Source: an uncultured Clostridia bacterium
GTDB lineage: Bacteria > Bacillota > Clostridia > Christensenellales > Aristaeellaceae
Assembly: GCA_947565865.1 (NCBI GenBank)
Contig: CANOHT010000050.1
Span: 1 to 15,530 of the forward strand
Length of the DNA stretch: 15,530 nucleotides
Direction: 5' to 3'
Shown: in pieces, positions 7,639 to 14,411 of the stretch
Numbering within the stretch: the first letter of the stretch is position 1
How the letters are laid out: every line of letters starts with the position of its first letter
Notes under the pieces: generated by a model
What the model saw: only the letters and a program-made list of their open reading frames with translations
Told to the model about the DNA's origin: nothing
The model's database searches: none
Position numbers and translations under genes: made by a program

Positions 7639-9651
7639 ATGAGCTTGACGCCTCGCCTGCCCCGTTTCCTTCACGGGGGCGATTATAACCCGGATCAGTG
7701 GCTTGACCGCCCCGATATCCTTCAAAAAGACATCGAACTGATGCACAAGGCCCATGTGAACTGCGTGTCCATCGGTATTTTCTCCTGGGCCCTGCTGGAG
7801 CCGGAGGACGGCGCGTATGATTTTTCCTGGCTGGATCAGGTCATTGAGCGGCTGTGGGCCGGGGGCATCCACGTCATCCTGGCCACGCCCTCCGGCGCGC
7901 GTCCGGCGTGGATGGCGCAGAAGTATCCCGAGGTGCTGCGGGTGGACGAGCGCTTCGTCCGCCATCATTTCGGCGGCAGGCACAATCACTGCCCCTCCTC
8001 CCCGGTGTACCGGGAGAAGGTTCGCGCCATCAATACCCGCCTGGCCCAGCGCTACGCCAATCACCCGGCGGTGATTTTGTGGCACCTGAGCAACGAGTAT
8101 TCCGGCGACTGCCGCTGTCCCCTCTGCACCCAGCGCTGGCAGGACTGGCTGAAATCGCGCTACGGCGACATTGACAGCCTGAACGCCAGCTGGTGGACCT
8201 CCTTCTGGTCCATGCGCTACACGGACTGGAAGCAGATCGAGCCGCCTTCTCCCATCGGCCAGGAGAGCAACCCCGCCATGCAGGTGGACTGGCGCCGCTT
8301 CTCCACCTGGCAGTGCAAGGATTTCATCCTTTGGGAGAAGAAGGCCGTGCAGGACGTATGCCCCGACATCCCCTGCACCGCCAACCTGATGGAACGCTTT
8401 TACAAGTATGATTACTTTTCTTTGGCGGAGGCCATCGACGTGGTGTCCTGGGACTGCTATCCCGCTTGGCACAGCGGCGACGATGTAGCCATGGCGGCGG
8501 AGTTCGCCATGAACCACGACATGATGCGCTCGCTGAAGCAGCAGCCCTTCCTGCTGATGGAATCCACGCCCTCCCTGGTCAACTGGAAGCCCGTCAACAA
8601 GCTCAAGCGGCCCGGGATGCACCTGCTGTCCTCCATGCAGGCCCTGGCCCACGGCAGTCAGAGCGTGATGTACTTCCAGTGGCGCAAGGGCCGGGGCGGA
8701 GCGGAAATGTTCCACGGCGCGGTGGTGGATCACGACGGCCGGGATGATACGCGGGTCTTCCGTGATGTGGAGGAGGTCGGGCAGGCGCTGGAGAAGCTGA
8801 CGCCTCTGTACCGCAAGCCCCGGGGAAAGGCGAAGGTCTGCATTGTGTTCGACTGGAGCTGCTGGTGGGCGGTGGACTTCGCCCAAGCCGGACGCAAGGA
8901 CAGCATGAACTACTTTGATACCGTGAACATGCACTATCGCGCCCTGTGGGAGCAGGGCGTCAGCGTGGACTTCCAGGATACGCGGGAATGCGCCGACCTT
9001 TCCGGCTATGCCCTGGTGGTAGCGCCCATGCTGTTCATGCTGCCGGAGGGCTTTGCGGCCAAGCTGCGGGCCTATGTGGAGGCAGGGGGACACCTGCTGA
9101 CCACCTACTTCTCCGGCGTGGTGAACGAGACGGGACTGGCTTACCTGGGCGGCGCGCCCCACGGCCTGACGGAGGTACTGGGGCTGCAGGCAACAGAGCT
9201 GGACGCGCTATACCCCGGCGACAGCAACGCTTTGGTGCTCAAGGATGGCCGCCGCTTCGCCATCGGGGCGCTCTGCGAGATTCCCGAGGTGAACGGCGCC
9301 GTGTCCCTGGGGGATTATGAGCGGGACTTCTATGCCGGCGTACCCTGTCTGACAGGCAACGCCTATGGCCAGGGCATGGGCTACTACCTGGCCGCCAAGG
9401 TGGAACAGCCAGGCCTGAATGCCGTCTATGCCGATCTGGTGGACGCTCTGGCCCTTCCCCGGGCCCTGAGCGATACCCTGCCGGAGGGCGTGGTCGCCAC
9501 GGAGCGCGGTGGCGTCATCTTCCTGCAGAATTACGCCGGCAAGGCCTGCCGGGTAAAGCTGTCCCAGCCCTATACCAATCTGCTGACCGGCTACCCGGTC
9601 TCCAGGGAATTAGACCTGCCGGTGAACGGTATTATGCTGCTGGATAAGTAA
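7639..9651 (+). CDS. Beta-galactosidase, glycoside hydrolase family 42
   Basis: Cytosolic enzyme (670 aa, no signal peptide) predicted to remove terminal beta-D-galactose from imported galacto-oligosaccharides. The three GH42 parts are visible: a TIM barrel (about 8-380, starting HGGDYNPDQW), a trimerisation/glutaminase-like domain (about 390-590) and a C-terminal beta domain. Catalytic acid/base Glu153 lies in LSNEYSGDC and nucleophile Glu308 in LLMESTPS. Cys118, Cys158, Cys160 and Cys163 match the Zn-binding cysteines of thermophile GH42 enzymes. The start is chosen by GAAAGGA about 11 bases upstream and by the family N-terminus. It is likely monocistronic, with a terminator at 9741. In many gut Firmicutes such genes serve galactan or human and plant oligosaccharide use; the substrate here is inferred from family only. 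Confidence 0.95.
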   Translation: MSLTPRLPRFLHGGDYNPDQWLDRPDILQKDIELMHKAHVNCVSIGIFSWALLEPEDGAYDFSWLDQVIERLWAGGIHVILATPSGARPAWMAQKYPEVLRVDERFVRHHFGGRHNHCPSSPVYREKVRAINTRLAQRYANHPAVILWHLSNEYSGDCRCPLCTQRWQDWLKSRYGDIDSLNASWWTSFWSMRYTDWKQIEPPSPIGQESNPAMQVDWRRFSTWQCKDFILWEKKAVQDVCPDIPCTANLMERFYKYDYFSLAEAIDVVSWDCYPAWHSGDDVAMAAEFAMNHDMMRSLKQQPFLLMESTPSLVNWKPVNKLKRPGMHLLSSMQALAHGSQSVMYFQWRKGRGGAEMFHGAVVDHDGRDDTRVFRDVEEVGQALEKLTPLYRKPRGKAKVCIVFDWSCWWAVDFAQAGRKDSMNYFDTVNMHYRALWEQGVSVDFQDTRECADLSGYALVVAPMLFMLPEGFAAKLRAYVEAGGHLLTTYFSGVVNETGLAYLGGAPHGLTEVLGLQATELDALYPGDSNALVLKDGRRFAIGALCEIPEVNGAVSLGDYERDFYAGVPCLTGNAYGQGMGYYLAAKVEQPGLNAVYADLVDALALPRALSDTLPEGVVATERGGVIFLQNYAGKACRVKLSQPYTNLLTGYPVSRELDLPVNGIMLLDK

Positions 9652-9740
9652 CCTTATCAAGACCGCCTGCGCCATGGTCCGCGCACAAGGCAGCCGGGTG
9701 GAACTGTGCCTGTGTGATGACGCCGGATGGTGTGGAAGAG

Positions 9741-9774
9741 GGCCTGCCGCCTCATTGCGCAGGCCTTCTTTCTT
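9741..9774 (+). terminator. Terminator of the GH42 gene
   Basis: A 7-bp GC-rich stem (GGCCTGC at 9741-9747 with GCAGGCC at 9759-9765) with an 11-nt loop is followed by the T-rich run TTCTTTCTT. It lies about 90 bases after the GH42 stop codon. Confidence 0.6.
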
Positions 9775-10572
9775 CCGGAAGGTATTGGCGTAATGTGCTC
9801 CGCCGTGCGCTTCAGCTATCCGCGCTTGAGCCGCCATGGCCGCAAACAGGGCTTCCGCTTCGCGCCCCGCGGCGTTTCCTTGATCCCGGCGCATATGCTC
9901 CCGGTACCTATCCGATGCGGGCAGCGAAACCCGGACCATGTTTACCATGAACACGCACGAGGCAGCACTATGAGACTCTACGACTGGGCACATGAGGTGC
10001 GATTTATATCAGCGCCCCTTCAGCATCACGCTGGATGTGTTATGGCCCCCCACCGGGAGCGTATCATCGGATAAAACAGTTCACCGCGTCACGCCCAAGC
10101 TCAACGCCGCCCTGCACCGCGGCAGAAGATACCACCGGCTTTGCCTTCCACGATGCCATCCAGGGCGTCAAGAGCACCGATCAGCGCGATGTGTCCGGCA
10201 CCCCCCGCTGATAACCATTGGCCCTCAGAAGGATACCAGGGAATGAAAGGCCTGAATCGGCTGATGGCGCGGCTCTTCCATGGCCTGCACGATGAGACGG
10301 CGCGCTTTAACCGCACACCGCCAGGAACACAGTTGCCGCTGGATGCCCAGGAGAAGCCGAACCATCGCCTAACGCTTTACCCCACGAACCGTGCCCGTTA
10401 TGAGCACACTTTACGGGAGGCCTCGCTGTGCGCCTGGCTGCGGCGGATTGGGAGAGGAACTAAAAAACGGAGCGGCTTTGATAAGTCTTTTCGTTTTAGT
10501 TTCTCCGGCTGCGGCAGCGTCGCGCTGTCCGTCGGAGAGAAAGAAATCTTTCCACAATGCGGGAAATGCCTC
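9775..10572. other. Gene-poor stretch, no supportable gene
   Basis: I see no ORF with a ribosome site, start and recognisable product. A plus-strand frame around 10240-10430 (MKGLNRLMARLFHGLHDE...) and a minus-strand frame around 9790-9960 have protein-like composition, but neither has a credible start or family. The interval may hold decayed genes. A hairpin at about 10500-10540 (core GCAGCG/CGCTGT) precedes the tRNA promoter; it lacks a T-run. Confidence 0.4.
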
Positions 10573-10601
10573 TTGACAACCGTTCACCCCTATGCTACAA
10601 T
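10573..10601 (+). promoter_or_regulatory. Consensus promoter of the tRNA-Ser pair
   Basis: A perfect -35 TTGACA (10573-10578), a 17-base spacer and a -10 TACAAT (10596-10601) lie 19 bases before the first tRNA. This is the strongest promoter in the window, as expected for stable RNA. Confidence 0.93.
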
Positions 10602-10620
10602 AATTAGGCTGGTTGCACAT

Positions 10621-10709
10621 GGAGAGATGGCCGAGCGGTTGATGGCGCTGGTCTTGAAAACCAGTGATGCTGAAAGGCACCGGGGGTTCGAATCCCTCTC
10701 TCTCCGCCA
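10621..10709 (+). tRNA. tRNA-Ser, anticodon TGA
   Basis: A class II tRNA of 89 nt with encoded CCA. The acceptor GGAGAGA pairs with TCTCTCC. The anticodon stem CTGGT/ACCAG encloses CTTGAAA, giving anticodon TGA, which reads TCA. A long variable arm and GGTTCGAATCC in the T arm are present. It is co-transcribed with the next tRNA, 29 bases downstream. Confidence 0.97.
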
Positions 10710-10738
10710 GCTACCCTAACTGCATACATTCTTGACAT

Positions 10739-10829
10739 GGAGAAGTACCCAAGTGGCCGAAGGGGCTCCCCTGCTAAGGGAGTAGTGTGGGTAACCGCAG
10801 CCCGGGTTCAAATCCCGGCTTCTCCGCCA
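10739..10829 (+). tRNA. tRNA-Ser, anticodon GCT
   Basis: A class II tRNA of 91 nt with encoded CCA. The acceptor GGAGAAG pairs with CTTCTCC. The anticodon stem CTCCC/GGGAG encloses CTGCTAA, giving anticodon GCT, which reads AGC/AGT. It has no promoter of its own and is the last gene of the tRNA unit. Phage-like sequence begins about 110 bases downstream, so its 3' end is a candidate integration site. Confidence 0.97.
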
Positions 10830-10833
10830 AATG

Positions 10834-10868
10834 CCCGTCGCAACAAGGTTTGTGACGGGTGTTCTTTT
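10834..10868 (+). terminator. Terminator of the tRNA-Ser unit
   Basis: A 9-bp stem with one G-U pair (10834-10842 with 10851-10859) and an 8-nt loop is followed by GTGTTCTTTTG. It starts five bases after the second tRNA. Confidence 0.75.
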
Positions 10869-10940
10869 GTTGCGTGTCGGTTCGCTGTTGCTCATTAATG
10901 CTTGCTATAATGTACCCGGTAATGTACCACGCTTTGCGGA

Positions 10941-11277
10941 TTATCCCCGGATAATCTCCGCCCACGTCTTAGCTCTATTGGCCCTATACCTCTCTTCCGG
11001 TGTATTAACCACCACTGATGTAAATGCTTTTTCAGCCTGATCAAGCGTCGGTATAGTATCCAAGTCCGCCGAATGCGCCGTCAATACAACAGCATCCCGT
11101 CTGCGTGATTCTTCCGGGTTCTCGGACGATGACTGTTCTACCAACTGCGAATAGTCGGCAACGCACATTTCATCGCGGACGATAATCAGCGCGGCGGCAT
11201 CATATACGTTCTTGGCCGTGTTGGAACCGTTTAACGCATCCTCCAGCTGACTTTCAATCCGCGATAATGTTATGCAC
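10941..11277 (-). pseudogene. Phage-like small protein, probably frameshifted at its start
   Basis: Minus-strand frame encoding an acidic, helical protein of about 105 residues (SRIESQLEDALNGSNTAKNV... to ...RAKTWAEIIRG then stop). The coding look is good, but there is no in-frame start codon at the 5' end. The GTG at 11277, which overlaps the stop of the upstream ORF as GTGCATAA and follows AAAGGAGGGG, reads only seven codons in a neighbouring frame before a stop. A single-base indel at about 11266-11272 would restore one continuous gene. The first in-frame ATG (11168) would give 75 residues. Product not recognised; the style and place suggest a small phage protein. Confidence 0.45.
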
Positions 11278-11440
11278 GCCGCCCCTCCTTTATGCCTTGT
11301 ACATTTTCAGCTTCCGCTAAATACACTCTTTGTCGTCCAGCATCATACTCATACGTCCACAGCGTGTGCAAGTCTTCCGCTTCGTCCGCATCGCGGCGTT
11401 TGGCCTCGTCTCCCAAAAGCCGCAGGGGCAAATCCGCCAT
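11270..11440 (-). CDS. Small charged phage-like protein, unrecognised
   Basis: A 56-aa minus-strand ORF starting MADLPLRLLGDEAKRRDADE and ending KEGRRA. It is rich in Asp, Glu and Arg, with no signal peptide or membrane segment. Its stop overlaps the GTG of the next ORF (GTGCATAA), and AAAGGAGGGG sits inside its last codons, a typical coupled pair in dense phage-like gene clusters. The frame stays open upstream to about 11500, so the true start could lie further out or the gene could be 5'-truncated. No family recognised. Confidence 0.4.
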   Translation of the reverse strand: MADLPLRLLGDEAKRRDADEAEDLHTLWTYEYDAGRQRVYLAEAENVQGIKEGRRA

Positions 11441-11505
11441 TTCGACGTAGCAGTCCTGAAAATGAAGGGTTCCATTTTTTTCTGCATAATTGCATCTACT
11501 TCTTA

Positions 11506-11536
11506 CAAAAAGAGGGAGGGAATAGCCCTCTCTCTT
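11506..11536 (-). terminator. Minus-strand Rho-independent terminator
   Basis: An 11-bp stem with one mismatch (11510-11520 with 11526-11536) and a 5-nt loop is followed on the minus strand by TTTTTG. It begins seven bases beyond the stop codon of the truncated frame at 11543. It terminates a minus-strand transcript coming from above 11543, upstream of the two small ORFs. Confidence 0.65.
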
Positions 11537-11542
11537 ATGTTG

Positions 11543-11677
11543 TTACCCGTTCTTCGCGATGCACTCGTAGTACATCGCTCTATTGTTGGCTTTGGTCTTG
11601 GCGTTCCCCACGGCTGCGCCCGCTCTCGCAAAGCTAAAGACAGTGAACCCAATGGAGAGTCTTTCTACCAAATGCGG
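11543..11677 (-). pseudogene. 3' remnant of a minus-strand gene
   Basis: An open minus-strand frame ends ...VGNAKTKANNRAMYYECIAKNG-stop, directly in front of a good terminator. It runs back only to a stop at 11678-11680, and its only possible start is a TTG at 11671 without a ribosome site. The Ala/Lys-rich tail ahead of a terminator suggests the 3' end of a truncated gene. Product unknown. Confidence 0.3.
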
Positions 11678-11913
11678 CTATGTACTATATAATGAAATGC
11701 CCCAGAGGGGCCAAGTGGAAACATGTATGCAATAGGTTTTGCGATTCTCAGCCACGGTTTTGGGGGAAGACCATCGTAATCGCAAGGTCATCAACCAAGC
11801 ATTTTTAAGGCTTTTGAAAAAATGCCGCAAGAGGCCAATGCCACAGCCTTGCTTTTTACCATAGCGGACAGCTTTGATCATACCAGGAGAATGGAACGAT
11901 CCTTTGCCACCAT
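11678..11913. other. Stretch without a supportable gene
   Basis: No ORF with a ribosome site is visible. The 3' end leads into a terminator-like hairpin at 11914-11942, almost identical to that of the following gene. A former plus-strand gene probably ended here and has decayed. Confidence 0.35.
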
Positions 11914-11942
11914 CAGCGCCGCCGTGACGTTGGCGGCTTTTT
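11914..11942 (+). terminator. Terminator-like hairpin, near copy of the one at 12579
   Basis: These 29 bases match 12579-12607 with a single mismatch and include the GGCGG stem arm and the T5 run. There is no intact gene in front of it, so it looks like a leftover from a duplicated or lost gene. Confidence 0.5.
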
Positions 11943-11964
11943 CACCGGGTTTTTCCGGAATGAG

Positions 11965-11993
11965 TAGACAGCAGCTCCCGGGAATGGTATACT
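11965..11993 (+). promoter_or_regulatory. Promoter of the 182-aa secreted protein gene
   Basis: A -35 TAGACA (11965-11970) and a -10 TATACT (11988-11993), each matching five of six consensus positions, are exactly 17 bases apart. Transcription would start near 12000, giving a leader of about 20 bases with AAAGGAG. Confidence 0.7.
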
Positions 11994-12019
11994 TACCAAA
12001 AAGGAAAGGAGTTGTTCGT

Positions 12020-12568
12020 ATGAAAAAGCTCATAGCTCTGCTACTGGTCTTGACCCTGGCGCTCCCCATGACCTTCGTGGCATCGGCCGAAAGTTCTGAA
12101 ATCCAGGGGAAAGGACTTGACCAGATGCTGTCTATGTACTGTTGGATGATGGGGAGGATTTGGGATGAAGTTCCCAATAGTGATACATTCATACTCCGTC
12201 AAAGGAAGGATAATATAATTTCTTTTTCCCGTGGTTTCTTGGGAGGGCGCACATTTCCCAATAGCGAAATCATTGAGCGGGCAGGCGTTATGCTTCCTGA
12301 TTCAGATCTATTTAAGGATCAGCTGAACGCGTGTACTTGGTCCCTTATTTTCGCCATGAAGTATACCTTTAAGGATACCGTGTATATGGATGATCCCTGG
12401 GACACGATCAGCAAGGAGCTGACTCCCATCGTCAGCGCCATTCTGGCCGGTGAAACTTACGTTTCCGATCCGTATGTGTACTATCTGAAAATCATAGATA
12501 GTTCGTTGATGGCGACAGCCGACCACATTGATCTGTACAAATCCGAGCACCCCGAGTTTACCGAGTAA
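12020..12568 (+). CDS. Small secreted protein of unknown function (182 aa)
   Basis: The signal peptide MKKLIALLLVLTLALPMTFVASA is followed by Glu, a likely signal peptidase I site after residue 23. The mature part (about 159 aa) is acidic, with two Cys (in MYCWMMGRIW and NACTWSLIFAM) and an aromatic C-terminal region. There is no membrane segment beyond the signal peptide, no lipobox and no anchor motif. The frame is open back to 11822, but AAAGGAG eight bases upstream and the signal peptide fix the start at 12020. The gene has its own promoter and terminator and runs against the phage-like minus-strand genes. It resembles the protein at 13495 in size, signal peptide and an early aromatic MYCW/VYYW motif, but distinct homology cannot be shown by eye. 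Confidence 0.8.
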   Translation: MKKLIALLLVLTLALPMTFVASAESSEIQGKGLDQMLSMYCWMMGRIWDEVPNSDTFILRQRKDNIISFSRGFLGGRTFPNSEIIERAGVMLPDSDLFKDQLNACTWSLIFAMKYTFKDTVYMDDPWDTISKELTPIVSAILAGETYVSDPYVYYLKIIDSSLMATADHIDLYKSEHPEFTE

Positions 12569-12574
12569 TCCCCC

Positions 12575-12609
12575 CCGCCAGCGCCGCCGTGACGCTGGCG
12601 GCTTTTTTA
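12575..12609 (+). terminator. Terminator of the 182-aa secreted protein gene
   Basis: A perfect 9-bp stem CCGCCAGCG/CGCTGGCGG (12575-12583 with 12593-12601) is followed by CTTTTTTA. The stop codon of the convergent phage gene lies inside the T-run, so the two genes are packed end to end. Confidence 0.9.
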
Positions 12610-13413
12610 TCCCCGTTCCATGACCAGCATCCGCACGGTGACGCTGATGTTTTCCCCGCCCACATAGAGGCTTGTCAGCCCAGGGCGGATCTCCAGCAGG
12701 TCGCCGGTGGTGGCGCTCATCCAGTTGACCTCAACGCCGTCCGCCGTCTGCGTCCATACCTGGCCGTTTTCACCGTCGATGTACAGGGTTGTTGACGTTT
12801 CCGCCGCCTGGGCCACCTCAAAGGTCGCGCCCAGGCGCAATTTGTCCCAGGTGCCGGTAACGGCGATGTAGGTCTCCGCCGTCTCCAGGCCGTTGTAGGT
12901 CACCTCCGGCAGCCAGCCGGGGGCTGTAAAATCCCCCTGGCAGGTGGCGTTGTCCGCCGCGATCTGGCAGGGGATGGGCGTATCCGCGGCGGGATACCAT
13001 CCGGCCTTGGGGCTGAGCAGCCGCAGGCGGCAGGGCGGGTTGGCCCGGAAGGTTGCCCGTAGCTCCACCCAGCGCTCCTCGTCCACGCTTTGCTCCACCT
13101 GGGTGACGGCCCCGCGGTAATGGTGGGTCGGGTCGTTGTCCAGCGTCAGACGGGTGGCGCCGTACAGCCAGGGCAGCACCGCCTCCCGGATGGTCCTGTC
13201 CACCTGGGCCTGCCCCGTCCCCACCACCGCCAGGGTGATGGGGATGTCGGCGGGCTCCCGCTGCCACGCCTGTTGGGTGATGGCCGTCAGCCGCCCGGGC
13301 AGGGCCGTCTGCTCCCGGGTGCGCTGGGGCAGGTACAGCGGCGTGTAGGTCATGACCACCAGGCCGCTGATAGTATCCGAGCGGATGCCGTCCAGGGCGA
13401 TCCAGTCATACAT
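12607..13413 (-). CDS. Phage tail protein, distal-tail (Dit)-like
   Basis: A 268-aa protein beginning MYDWIALDGIRSDTISGLVV. The early W-x-x-L-D/N-G-x-x-S start, the PLYLPQRTREQTALPGR stretch and the IPITLAVVG strand resemble the N-terminal ring domain of siphovirus distal tail proteins. A C-terminal beta-sandwich (about 130-268, galectin-like) ends with GGENISVTVRMLVMERG. Dit forms the hexameric hub joining tail tube and baseplate. The start at 13413 is chosen over 13431 because AAGGGGG sits six bases upstream. The gene appears intact although its usual neighbours (tape measure upstream, tail lysin/Tal downstream) are absent. It could belong to a degraded prophage. The Dit assignment is by eye; 'phage tail family protein' is the safe level. 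Confidence 0.7.
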   Translation of the reverse strand: MYDWIALDGIRSDTISGLVVMTYTPLYLPQRTREQTALPGRLTAITQQAWQREPADIPITLAVVGTGQAQVDRTIREAVLPWLYGATRLTLDNDPTHHYRGAVTQVEQSVDEERWVELRATFRANPPCRLRLLSPKAGWYPAADTPIPCQIAADNATCQGDFTAPGWLPEVTYNGLETAETYIAVTGTWDKLRLGATFEVAQAAETSTTLYIDGENGQVWTQTADGVEVNWMSATTGDLLEIRPGLTSLYVGGENISVTVRMLVMERG

Positions 13414-13424
13414 AAGCATCCCCC

Positions 13425-13453
13425 TTGTCACTTACAATGCTTTGTGATAAAAT
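13425..13453 (+). promoter_or_regulatory. Promoter of the 169-aa secreted protein gene
   Basis: A -35 TTGTCA (13425-13430) and a -10 TAAAAT (13448-13453) are 17 bases apart. The palindrome AACAGTTTCTGTT (13460-13472) lies at the expected transcription start, in operator position. On the other strand TTGTAA (plus 13469-13474) and TATTTT (plus 13447-13452 region) could form a weak divergent promoter for the tail gene. Confidence 0.75.
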
Positions 13454-13494
13454 AGGAAAAACAGTTTCTGTTACAATGGAAGGAGATCAATTTC

Positions 13495-14004
13495 ATGAAA
13501 AAGGTGCTTGCGTTTCTTTTGGCCCTTTCTTTGGCGCTTGGTCTGTGCGCCTCTGCCTGCGCTGAAGGCGTCAACGTCTGCCAGTTTTTCTCTGTGTACT
13601 ACTGGTCGTTAGGCATCAACAGCGCCAATACAGGCTTTCCAACCATGGACATAACGAAGGTGAGCATAAGCGACTACGATCTCTATACGGCTTATGGACT
13701 GATTGTCCGTACAGACAGCGCAACGGATGAAGTGATTGAAATTACGATACACCCCGAAGTCAAAGCGGAAATTGCCTTTACCGCTGCCTTGGGCATCCTT
13801 CTCCCATTTCGTAGACTTACCATGCAAACTGCTTTAGGAACATGGAAGGAAAACGTATACCGTATTGGCGATGAGGTTACGGCGGTGCTGGACGGCGGAA
13901 GCTTTGAGGAGGAGGGCTACGTTTTTCACATGCTGGACGACGGCGCCTTCTACATCACGGAGAAGAATTGCTACGATCGTTACTACAACCAACAGGCCGA
14001 CTAA
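13495..14004 (+). CDS. Small secreted protein of unknown function (169 aa)
   Basis: The signal peptide MKKVLAFLLALSLALGLCASACA is followed by Glu24 (probable signal peptidase I site). The mature part (about 146 aa) starts with an aromatic VCQFFSVYYWSLGIN segment. It then has a central mixed alpha/beta region, a hydrophobic AEIAFTAALGILLPF stretch, and a C-terminal beta region ending DGAFYITEKNCYDRYYNQQAD. AAGGAGA lies eight bases before the ATG. The gene has its own promoter and lies between two phage tail genes on the opposite strand, like a moron. Its last codons and stop (GCC GAC TAA) are part of the repeat element that follows, so the C-terminus may have been altered by that element. No family recognised. 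Confidence 0.8.
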   Translation: MKKVLAFLLALSLALGLCASACAEGVNVCQFFSVYYWSLGINSANTGFPTMDITKVSISDYDLYTAYGLIVRTDSATDEVIEITIHPEVKAEIAFTAALGILLPFRRLTMQTALGTWKENVYRIGDEVTAVLDGGSFEEEGYVFHMLDDGAFYITEKNCYDRYYNQQAD

Positions 14005-14144
14005 GCCCGAGGACAGCGCCGGAGAGGCGATCCCGCAGGGCTGAGCCGCCTCCGCGGTGCGGAGTTCCGCAAAGCGGAAAGGCTCCGAAGCATAGTGAAG
14101 GTGGTAACCCGCGACGGACTTTTGTCCGGGGCGGGCGAAAATGA
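13994..14144 (+). repeat. Divergent leader copy (unit 0) of the tandem element
   Basis: It begins AGGCCGACTAA like unit 1, then has a 7-base insertion before GACAGC. In place of the simple second hairpin it carries a multi-branched domain: outer CGGAG/CTCCG (14020-14024 with 14083-14087), AGGCG/CGCCT (14025-14029 with 14047-14051), TCCGC/GCGGA around 14051-14063 (sharing base 14051 with the previous stem) and TTCCGC/GCGGAA (14065-14070 with 14074-14079). The third hairpin is CGGAC-TTTT-GTCCG inside an outer CCCG/CGGG helix (14108-14111 with 14132-14135). Confidence 0.6.
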
Positions 14145-14233
14145 GGGAGGCCGCAAGGCCGACTAACGACAGCAAACCATTGGTTTGCGGCGTGTACCCA
14201 GCGCAGGCGTAAGCCTGGGATGGGCGACCACAA
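14145..14233 (+). repeat. Tandem unit 1 (89 bp)
   Basis: Hairpin 1 is GGCC-GCAA-GGCC (14149-14160). Hairpin 2 is GCAAACC-ATT-GGTTTGC (14172-14188). Hairpin 3 is CAGGC-GTAA-GCCTG (14204-14217) inside an outer CCCA/TGGG helix (14197-14200 with 14221-14224). The linker is GACTAACGACA. Confidence 0.9.
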
Positions 14234-14322
14234 GGGAGGGCGAAAGCCCGACTAACGACAGCAAACCATTGGTTTGCGGAGTGTACCCAGCACAGGCGTA
14301 AGCCTGGGATGGGCGACGCCAA
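14234..14322 (+). repeat. Tandem unit 2 (89 bp)
   Basis: Hairpin 1 is GGGC-GAAA-GCCC (14238-14249), a compensated change relative to unit 1. Hairpin 2 (14261-14277) and the hairpin 3 stem (14293-14306) are as in unit 1. The same CCCA/TGGG outer helix is present. Confidence 0.9.
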
Positions 14323-14411
14323 GGGAGGGCGAAAGCCCGACTAGCGACAGCCAATTGTAAATTGGCGGAGCGTACCCAGCGCAGGCGAACGCCTGGGATG
14401 GGCGACGCCAA
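14323..14411 (+). repeat. Tandem unit 3 (89 bp)
   Basis: Hairpin 1 is GGGC-GAAA-GCCC. Hairpin 2 is now GCCAATT-GTA-AATTGGC (14350-14366), with both arms changed together relative to units 1 and 2. Hairpin 3 is CAGGCG-AA-CGCCTG (14382-14395) within the CCCA/TGGG helix. Confidence 0.9.

Noticed and set aside
7534..9162. 542-codon minus-strand open frame
   Set aside because: Antisense of the GH42 gene, whose catalytic motifs are clear on the plus strand.
10732..10737. TTGACA directly before tRNA-Ser(GCT)
   Set aside because: A -10 at the right distance would lie inside the tRNA; the pair is served by the promoter at 10573.
10774..10965. 63-codon minus-strand frame ending GFEPGLRLPTLLP
   Set aside because: It reads antisense through tRNA-Ser, a well-known spurious translation.
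11730..11780. Plus-strand translation ILSHGFGG, like an alpha/beta-hydrolase oxyanion motif
   Set aside because: Only about eight residues match, the frame stops at once and nothing hydrolase-like follows; probably chance.
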